Source of the DNA: Metallosphaera tengchongensis
Lineage (GTDB): Archaea; Thermoproteota; Thermoprotei_A; Sulfolobales; Sulfolobaceae
Assembly: GCF_013343295.1 (NCBI RefSeq)
Contig: NZ_CP049074.1
Location: 1,035,501-1,099,500 of the forward strand
Direction: 5' to 3'
Length of the DNA: 64,000 nt
Shown: in pieces, positions 58,010 through 64,000 of the stretch
How positions within the stretch are numbered: the first letter of the stretch is position 1
Layout of the letters: the number at the start of each line of letters is the position of its first letter
Position numbers and translations under genes: made by a program
The notes under the pieces: model-generated
What the model was told of the DNA's origin: nothing
What the model saw: only the letters and a program-made list of their open reading frames with translations
Database searches by the model: none

Positions 58010-59806
58010 ATGAAGTTTAAGCTTATAGCTGAGTACTTTGATAAGCTAGAGAAAATAACCTCCAGAATCCAATTGACGTCACTTCTATCTGAACTCTTTT
58101 CTAAAACTGACAGGGATCTCCTTGACAAGGTTGTATATCTAATTCAGGGAAGGCTATGGCCCGACTTCACTGGCCTTCCAGAGATAGGAATGGGCGAAAA
58201 ATACTTGATAAAAGCGATAGCCATGGCAACTGGTATAAAGGAAGATGAGGTCGAGAGAACCTATAAATCAATAGGTGATCTAGGTGAGGTAGCCCTTTCC
58301 TTAAAGACCAAGCATAACGAGGTGAATATTTTATCCTTCATCAAAGCCCCAGAGAAAACCAACGAGCTGGAGGTAAAGGAGGTTTATGACGATCTAGCTA
58401 AGATAGCTACGAGTATGGGAGGGGGAAGCAGAGACATTAAAATAAGGATCTTTGTTGGTCTCCTCAAGAAAGCCTCTCCCTTAGAGGCCAAGTATTTGGT
58501 CAGGTTTGTCGAGGGAAGGTTAAGGCTTGGAATCGGGGACGCTACTGTTCTTGACGCCTTAGCCATTACCTTTGGAGGGTCTGCCGACTATAGGCCTATT
58601 GTAGAGAGAGCCTATAACCTGAGAGCTGACCTTGGGAATATAGCCAGGGTTATCGCTAACGACGGAATTGAGAAGTTAAAGAACATAACCCCAATCCCAG
58701 GGATTCCAATAAGGCCAATGTTAGCAGAGAGGTTAGCAGACCCAAAGGAAATCATGGATAAGGTGAAAGGTAAAGCCCTGGTTGATTACAAGTATGATGG
58801 GGAGAGAGCTCAAATTCACAGGAGCGGAGATGATATAAAGATATTCTCTAGGAGGATGGAAAACATAACGGCGCAGTATCTAGATGTGGTAGCCTATGTG
58901 AAGGACTACGTCAAAAGCAAGGATCTTATTATTGAGGGGGAAATAGTTCCGATAGACCCTGAAAGCGGAGAAATGAGGCCTTTTCAAGAGTTAATGCACA
59001 GACGTAGAAAGAACGAAATTCATGAGGCTATTAAGGAATACCCAGTGAATTTGTTTCTCTTTGATCTAATGTATCTCGATGGAAAGGACTTCACTAACGA
59101 GCCTATTTTGAATAGAAGAAGGGCACTTGAGGAGATTTTGGAGACTAACGATAAGGTTCACATTGCGTCCCATATTATTGTCGATAATGTCACAGATCTA
59201 ATGAACTATTTCTATCAAGCTATCTCAGACGGTTCGGAGGGGGTGATGGTGAAATCCATATCTGAGGAGTCCGTTTATCAGGCTGGATCAAGGGGCTGGC
59301 TATGGATAAAGCTAAAGAGAGACTATCAAAGCGAGATGGCAGACACGGTTGATCTAGTGGTAGTTGGTGCATTCTACGGTAAAGGGAAGAGGGGAGGAAA
59401 GTATAGCTCCTTACTCATGGCTGCTTACAACCCAGAAAAGGACGTCTTTGAAACTGTCTGTAAGGTCGCGTCTGGCTTTAGCGACCAAGAGTTAGAGGAC
59501 ATGCAGACGAAATTGGAGAGTCTCAAGAGAGCCGATAAACATCCCAGGGTTGTATCACAAATGGTGCCAGACGTGTGGATAACTCCTTCCTTAGTGGCTG
59601 AAATAATAGGAGCTGAGATTACCATATCCCCCCTCCACACTTGTTGTAAGAATGATAGGGGTGGTCTATCTATTAGATTTCCCAGGTTTTTGCGTTGGAG
59701 AGACGATAAAAGTCCTGACGATGCAACAACTAACTTAGAGATCCAGGAGATGTACTCAAAGCAGCTTAAGAAAGTTGAGGAAAAGTCTATAGATGAAAAT
59801 ATCTAA
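58010..59806 (+). CDS. lig: ATP-dependent DNA ligase
   Basis: Seals nicks in replication. An N-terminal DNA-binding domain (to about residue 225), the nucleotidyl motif I KYDGERA (catalytic Lys near residue 260), IEGEIV (III), EGVMVKS (IV) and WIKLKRDY (V) are present. The OB domain ends it. Length 598 residues. The transcript appears leaderless. Confidence 0.95.
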   Translation: MKFKLIAEYFDKLEKITSRIQLTSLLSELFSKTDRDLLDKVVYLIQGRLWPDFTGLPEIGMGEKYLIKAIAMATGIKEDEVERTYKSIGDLGEVALSLKTKHNEVNILSFIKAPEKTNELEVKEVYDDLAKIATSMGGGSRDIKIRIFVGLLKKASPLEAKYLVRFVEGRLRLGIGDATVLDALAITFGGSADYRPIVERAYNLRADLGNIARVIANDGIEKLKNITPIPGIPIRPMLAERLADPKEIMDKVKGKALVDYKYDGERAQIHRSGDDIKIFSRRMENITAQYLDVVAYVKDYVKSKDLIIEGEIVPIDPESGEMRPFQELMHRRRKNEIHEAIKEYPVNLFLFDLMYLDGKDFTNEPILNRRRALEEILETNDKVHIASHIIVDNVTDLMNYFYQAISDGSEGVMVKSISEESVYQAGSRGWLWIKLKRDYQSEMADTVDLVVVGAFYGKGKRGGKYSSLLMAAYNPEKDVFETVCKVASGFSDQELEDMQTKLESLKRADKHPRVVSQMVPDVWITPSLVAEIIGAEITISPLHTCCKNDRGGLSIRFPRFLRWRDDKSPDDATTNLEIQEMYSKQLKKVEEKSIDENI

Positions 59807-59829
59807 CCATAACATCCAGTTGACAACCA

Positions 59830-60813
59830 ATGGAAGTTCGTATTGATGACAATGGAGCCGTATTAATAGGTAGGAACTTCACGGTAGATGGCCATTGGAA
59901 GAGAAACTTCAGGATTGTGACTCATTTTCACGCTGATCACATTGGGCAGCTCAAAAGCAGTATCAAGGAATGTATGGGTATAATCTCGACACTTCCCACC
60001 TTGGAAGTTCTAGAGGCATTGGGGTATAACGTACCTGAGAATAAGAGGATCCCATTAACTTATGGAATGACAACAGATATTGATAGTGAAAAACTTACTC
60101 TGCACCGTTCCGATCACGTTTTTGGCTCAGCCCAGGTAGAGGTAGAGGGAGAAGAGGAAACAGTTGCCTACACAGGGGACTTTAAGAACCCTGGGGAAGG
60201 AACCCCCATTCTTAATCCAGATGTATTAATAATTGAATCCACTTACGGAAAACCGGAGTTCAGAAGGGAGTTTAAGCGGGAAGTGAACCAACTGTTAGCT
60301 GATTATGTTAATGACGCTTTATCCAGAGGACCAGTAAGGATGTATGGGTATCACGGAAAAATCCAGGAGGCTATGAAGGTTCTGAGGGAGATGGGAGTGA
60401 TTGCCCCATTTGTAGTTGACGAGAAGATTCATAGGATTACTGAAATTGCTGTAAAACATGGTGTTAATATAAGCGACTTTTACGCTCTCCCTAAAGCTAT
60501 GGAAGAAGGAATAATGAAAGATGGCTGGTATGTAGAGTTCAAGCACTTCAATAATTTTAAAAGCAGGGACAATAAATTTGCAAACTTCCTACTCAGCGGC
60601 TGGGAATTCAATTTAGCTGTGAAGAGGATAGATAAGAGCTCCTTTTCCGTATCCTTTAGCGACCACGCGGACTTTGATGATTTGGTATACTACATTGATA
60701 ACTCAAAGGCTAAGGTAATAATAACAGACGGGGGGAGAGGCGGCTATTCAAGGGAGCTTGCAAAATACGTAAGTAGCGTTCTAAAAAAGAAGGCTTTCAG
60801 TCTACCGTTTTAG
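59830..60813 (+). CDS. MBL-fold ligase-associated exonuclease-like protein
   Basis: The metal motif THFHADH (about residues 32-38), HRSDHVFGS, AYTGDF and the final SFSDHADFD define a beta-CASP-like MBL protein of 327 residues resembling LigD-associated exonucleases and mRNA-processing-factor homologues. It lies 23 nt after the DNA ligase, supporting a repair role. Confidence 0.82.
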   Translation: MEVRIDDNGAVLIGRNFTVDGHWKRNFRIVTHFHADHIGQLKSSIKECMGIISTLPTLEVLEALGYNVPENKRIPLTYGMTTDIDSEKLTLHRSDHVFGSAQVEVEGEEETVAYTGDFKNPGEGTPILNPDVLIIESTYGKPEFRREFKREVNQLLADYVNDALSRGPVRMYGYHGKIQEAMKVLREMGVIAPFVVDEKIHRITEIAVKHGVNISDFYALPKAMEEGIMKDGWYVEFKHFNNFKSRDNKFANFLLSGWEFNLAVKRIDKSSFSVSFSDHADFDDLVYYIDNSKAKVIITDGGRGGYSRELAKYVSSVLKKKAFSLPF

Positions 60814-60842
60814 AGTCTTGAAATGTAACCTTAATGGTAAAA

Positions 60843-61352
60843 TTACTTTATAACTATCAGTATATCTCCCTTCTTCACTCCCTGTCCTGGCTTTACCAGT
60901 ATCTTCTGAACTAACCCACTTACTGGGGCTGATATTACAGTTTCAGATTTCATTGCCTCAACAGATAGTAATGGCTGTCCCTTGTTTACAGCGTCACCCT
61001 CCTTTACCCTTATTTGAACTATTCTCCCTTGTAAAGGCGATATAACTTCTCCCTCCTTGCCTTTTATCATCTCTTCAAGAGACTGTCCCTCCTGCGTTGG
61101 AAGCTCTGTGACCCTTTCAGCCCTGAATAATGCCTGATTGTCTAGAACGATCCAACCATTTTCTATGAAAACGTGTTTCTCCTCCCCATTTACCCTTAAT
61201 ATTATCTCTCCCTCTCTTCTTCCCTGCCCTACGTACTCTATTTCGAAACTGCTACTTTCAGTTTTTAGGAGGTCCTTATTATTCTTCTGATCCTGAGCAA
61301 CTACGAATACGTCTCCGGTTTCCGAATGGACCCTATAAAGTTTCATCCCCAC
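60843..61352 (-). CDS. accB: Biotin carboxyl carrier protein
   Basis: The biotin site VEAMKSE has Lys135; the lipoyl-like fold occupies residues 100-169. The N-terminus is a small domain typical of archaeal acyl-CoA carboxylase carriers. It overlaps the biotin carboxylase by 10 nt. In Sulfolobales the complex fixes bicarbonate on acetyl-/propionyl-CoA in the 3-hydroxypropionate/4-hydroxybutyrate cycle. The carboxyltransferase gene is not in the window. Confidence 0.93.
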   Translation of the reverse strand: MGMKLYRVHSETGDVFVVAQDQKNNKDLLKTESSSFEIEYVGQGRREGEIILRVNGEEKHVFIENGWIVLDNQALFRAERVTELPTQEGQSLEEMIKGKEGEVISPLQGRIVQIRVKEGDAVNKGQPLLSVEAMKSETVISAPVSGLVQKILVKPGQGVKKGDILIVIK

Positions 61353-62875
61353 ATCACCCTAGGAGTGCTCTGCATACTCAAACCGTAACTCTTCCAGCTG
61401 GAACCCGATCGGGTTTGCCCCTTTACTGGTTCAGATTTCTTCCTCAGGAGCCCCCTACTCTGCAGAACTACCGCTATTGAAGCCAGCATCTCGTCGGCAT
61501 ACTTCATCTTTTGCACCATACTGTCCATTTTTTGCGAAATGTAGGCAGTGCTAAACTTACCCTCTTGGAAGTCAGGATCCCTCATAATGAGCTTGTATAA
61601 GGGTATAGTGGTCTTCACGCCTCCTATCATATAGTCATTCAGAGCCCTTATTGCTGTATCAACAGCGTAGGATCTGTTCTCCCCGTATACAATAAGCTTG
61701 GATATAAGCGAATCGTAAAACGGGGGTACCCAGCTTCCAGTTGACACTCCGCTGTCCACTCTTACGCCTGGACCGGAAGGCTCCTTGTAGTAAGTGATGT
61801 AACCAGAGCTCCCACTAAAGTCGTTCACTGGGTCTTCAGAATTTATTCTAAATTCTATAGCAGCCCCTCTCGCTCTCTTATTGAGCTCCTCTTGAGTAAA
61901 CGGTAAATGTTCTCCTGCAGCTAGTCTTATCTGCAACTTCACCAAATCGACCCTGAAAATTAGCTCTGTTACTGGGTGCTCAACTTGAAGTCTCTTATTC
62001 AATTCAAGGAAGTAGAACTCCCTTGTCAAATCCGAGAATACAGTTTCAAAAGTACCCAGTGTAAAGTAGTTGATAAGTTGTCCGAACTTCATTATTGGTT
62101 CAAACATTCTAGATCTTTCTTCCATGGTAATAGCGGGTGACGGCGCTTCCTCGATGAGTTTTTGGTTCCTTCTCTGAATTGTACACTCCCTTTCCCACGC
62201 TACTACATAGCTTCCGTATTTATCACCAATAAGCTGAAACTCTATATGTCTAGGGTTTACTGCAGCCTTCTCTATGTATAAATCTGATCTACCGAATGCC
62301 TGAGTTGCCAATCTCTTGTTCCTCTCCCAGACGTCCATAAGCTGATCAGGGGAGTCAACCTTTGTGATGCCCACTCCACCTCCCCCACTAGCAGCCTTCA
62401 CCATAATGGGATACCCTATTCTATCAGCTATCTTTAGAGCCTCATCTATGGATCCAACAGGTCCATCTGATCCTGGGGCTATGGGAACTCCAGAGAGTTG
62501 CGCTATCCTTTTACCGTCTAGCTTATCCTTTATTTTCCTCATCACTTCAGCTGAAGGACCAATGTAAGTCATTCCGGCCTTCTCCACGGCTTCGACGAAA
62601 TCAGCGTTCTCAGACAGAAAGCCATATCCTGGATGTACGGCATCAACGTGAGCCTTCTCAGCTGCGTCTATTATATGGGGTATGTTTAAGTAACTTTCTA
62701 GGGCAGGAGAGGGACCGATATAGTAAGCTTCATCTGCATACTTTACGTGAACTGCATACTTGTCAGCCTCAGAGTAAACAGCTACAGCTTTCATTCCCAT
62801 TTCCTTTATTGCTTTCATAACCCTTACCGCTATCTCGCCCCTGTTCGCTACCAATACCTTTCCGAAAGGTGGCAT
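61343..62875 (-). CDS. accC: Acetyl-/propionyl-CoA carboxylase, biotin carboxylase subunit
   Basis: The ATP-grasp enzyme carboxylates biotin on AccB. GYGFLSENADFVEAVEKAGM, the glycine loop KAASGGGGVGIT, ECTIQRRNQKLIEEAPSP and LNKRLQVEHPVTE are present in order. The 510 residues include a C-terminal extension of about 40. Promoter AT-rich element at about 62905 (minus strand) suits a leaderless ATG. Confidence 0.95.
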   Translation of the reverse strand: MPPFGKVLVANRGEIAVRVMKAIKEMGMKAVAVYSEADKYAVHVKYADEAYYIGPSPALESYLNIPHIIDAAEKAHVDAVHPGYGFLSENADFVEAVEKAGMTYIGPSAEVMRKIKDKLDGKRIAQLSGVPIAPGSDGPVGSIDEALKIADRIGYPIMVKAASGGGGVGITKVDSPDQLMDVWERNKRLATQAFGRSDLYIEKAAVNPRHIEFQLIGDKYGSYVVAWERECTIQRRNQKLIEEAPSPAITMEERSRMFEPIMKFGQLINYFTLGTFETVFSDLTREFYFLELNKRLQVEHPVTELIFRVDLVKLQIRLAAGEHLPFTQEELNKRARGAAIEFRINSEDPVNDFSGSSGYITYYKEPSGPGVRVDSGVSTGSWVPPFYDSLISKLIVYGENRSYAVDTAIRALNDYMIGGVKTTIPLYKLIMRDPDFQEGKFSTAYISQKMDSMVQKMKYADEMLASIAVVLQSRGLLRKKSEPVKGQTRSGSSWKSYGLSMQSTPRVMWG

Positions 62876-63124
62876 TTTGAATCAAAGAATGTAGTTTCAA
62901 GAGTTTAAAAAACTTTTACTTTTGGAATTATACATATACGTTTAAAGAAATATTTATTAAGGTTTGTCGCCTCTTTACCACCAATAATATGATTGTTTAC
63001 TAAAACTGAGTTAAGATAAGATATGCCCAAAGGGTTACAAACACTTTAAGATTAGCCTAGTACTAATCAGGAAAGCCGTGAAAATTAGATGAAATGAAAG
63101 TTAAGATCTGGAGGTAGGGGACTA

Positions 63125-63199
<75 letters not shown>

Positions 63200-63435
63200 G
63201 TTCTACCCTACCAAGCTTTAGTACAACTACTTATCCTTTAAATTTTTCCTAACCGTTTACCTGACATATAGATTATGCGGGTTGGATACGGTCTGGTAAA
63301 ACATGTTTGTTTTCGCTCAAGCTTGGATGCGACCACCTTGCAGGAACTAAGCGACAGTTCAAATTCTCGTTATCAAGAGGTCATTCAAGTTATAGTACAA
63401 TAATTAGAGAATGAGTTGTAATATCATCTTGGCGT

Positions 63436-63840
63436 CTATATTATCTTTGTGCAAGAGTTGAAATCATTTTCAGCTATCTTATCTGCTAACCCTCGCAATT
63501 CGGCCATAAGTTGAGTTAAATCGCCCTTCTTAATATTGGAGATAGAGATCAGAACTAGTTTATCAGAGACTATACACTCTGGTTCCTTTCCTTCATATTC
63601 GATTTCGGGAAAAAATAACAAGATAATTGAAGAAAAAGGAAAATTGGATAGCCTTCTTTGAAGACTATTAATGATCCTCCTCCCATCGTATCTATTGCTA
63701 TTCCAATTGTATGCGGAGAGGCTAAGATGTATTATTTCCGTCATAACATACAGTTTAATTCCATGATTTTCCAAAGTGTCGCGAATTAGTTCAATAAACA
63801 CTCTATCGTTCTTACTGATATTTACCAAAAGAGTTTCCAC
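63436..63840 (-). CDS. Hypothetical protein, 134 residues
   Basis: Not recognised. A mixed alpha/beta protein from GTG with a hydrophobic core (FSSIILLFFPEIEYEG; KLVLISISNIKKGDL) and no catalytic motif I can identify. It starts 5 nt after a strongly structured leader on the same strand. Confidence 0.58.
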   Translation of the reverse strand: METLLVNISKNDRVFIELIRDTLENHGIKLYVMTEIIHLSLSAYNWNSNRYDGRRIINSLQRRLSNFPFSSIILLFFPEIEYEGKEPECIVSDKLVLISISNIKKGDLTQLMAELRGLADKIAENDFNSCTKII

Positions 63841-63844
63841 TGTA

Positions 63845-63911
63845 GGGGTCCCTGGAGACCCTAATTCACAGACACCCTAATAAGGGTACTCCTCGGGTGT
63901 CGCCGGACCCC
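63845..63911 (-). ncRNA. Structured RNA or leader upstream of the hypothetical gene
   Basis: Two perfect 7-bp stems are nested: GGGGTCC (63845-63851) with GGACCCC (63905-63911), and GACACCC (63871-63877) with GGGTGTC (63895-63901). A competing hairpin GGGTC/GACCC (63846-63850 with 63857-63861) and ACCCT/AGGGT in the apical loop are possible. The minus-strand TATA at 63934-63940 is 26 nt before the outer stem. Confidence 0.45.
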
Positions 63912-63933
63912 AAATATGCATTTCAGGCAAAAG

Positions 63934-63940
63934 CTTTAAG
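63934..63940. promoter_or_regulatory. Possible divergent TATA box (CTTTAAG)
   Basis: CTTTAAG is nearly palindromic. It lies 29 nt before the tRNA at 63966 (plus) and 26 nt before the structured element beginning at 63911 (minus). One box may serve both directions. Confidence 0.45.
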
Positions 63941-63965
63941 TTTTAGATACTTCAATAATGAATGT

Positions 63966-64000
63966 GCCGCCGTAGCTCAGCCCGGGAGAGCACCCGGCTG
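63966..64000 (+). tRNA. tRNA, 5' half only (window ends in anticodon loop)
   Basis: The start GCCGCCG, TA, D stem GCTC/GAGC and 5' anticodon strand CCCGG followed by C-T-G are present; the anticodon begins with G. The acceptor and arms resemble Sulfolobales tRNA-Phe (GAA), but two of three anticodon bases are missing. Confidence 0.8.

Noticed and set aside
63845-63911. A degenerate tRNA or tRNA pseudogene
   Set aside because: The 7-bp outer stem looks like an acceptor, but there is no TTCGAAT-type T loop, D arm or 7-nt anticodon loop.

Overview
The window reads as chromosomal DNA of a thermoacidophilic crenarchaeon of the order Sulfolobales. The evidence is archaeal/eukaryotic-type ribosomal proteins (S4e, L19e, L32e, L34e), a zinc-containing 7Fe ferredoxin, a Cdc48/VAT ATPase, FEN1, an ATP-dependent DNA ligase, a tRNA intron after position 37, GGTGA-type Shine-Dalgarno motifs inside operons and TATA boxes about 26 nt upstream of leaderless starts. 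The moderate base composition and the biotin carboxylase/carrier pair point towards the Metallosphaera/Sulfuracidifex side of the order; that placement is inference. I see no insertion sequence, provirus or CRISPR array.

Region 1 (1-13.3 kb) is the spc/S10-type ribosomal superoperon: L2 (partial), S19, L22, S3, L29, RNase P Rpp29, S17, L14, L24, S4e, L5, S14, S8, L6, L32e, L19e, L18, S5, L30, L15, SecY, adenylate kinase, an EMC3/DUF106 membrane protein, L34e and cytidylate kinase. It runs straight into a three-gene membrane locus that matches the Sulfolobales DNA-import genes cedA1-cedA-cedA2 and ends at a T-rich terminator. The pilin-like CedA1 hairpin motif recurs near the N-terminus of CedA and more weakly in its second half.

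Region 2 (13.4-27 kb) is mixed metabolism: archease, the Ard1/RimI N-terminal acetyltransferase, CoaBC, tRNA-His and tRNA-Lys(TTT), a three-gene ECF vitamin transporter with an unusually compact double ATPase, a TRIC-type channel, zinc ferredoxin, a glycosyltransferase, a ThiD-ThiN fusion, a ribokinase-like kinase, an MBL-fold hydrolase, a class II glutamine amidotransferase, an intron-bearing tRNA-Lys(CTT) and a sugar-nucleotide epimerase.

Region 3 (27-31.8 kb) holds a zinc-ribbon protein with aEF-1beta, the Cdc48/VAT ATPase, two small conserved-looking genes and FEN1. FEN1 has no ATG, GTG or TTG start; it appears to begin at an ATA placed correctly behind a Shine-Dalgarno motif.

Region 4 (31.8-42.2 kb) is a tightly overlapping tetrapyrrole operon (SirC-like, HemA, HemB, HemL, HemC, HemD) that continues into a small protein, a type I phosphodiesterase-like enzyme and a sarcosine-oxidase/opine-oxidase-like pair of flavoproteins.

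Region 5 (42.2-63 kb) carries phosphoglucosamine mutase, a Trm112-like protein, hexulose-6-phosphate synthase, CTP synthase, an LSm protein, archaeal SAM synthetase, DUF460, Rio2 and Rqc2/NFACT (ribosome-linked), a Mut7-C nuclease, AMMECR1, a double-thioredoxin protein disulfide oxidoreductase, dCTP deaminase, DNA ligase with an MBL-fold exonuclease, and biotin carboxylase/BCCP. The end has initiator tRNA-Met, a hypothetical gene with a strongly structured leader, and the 5' half of another tRNA.
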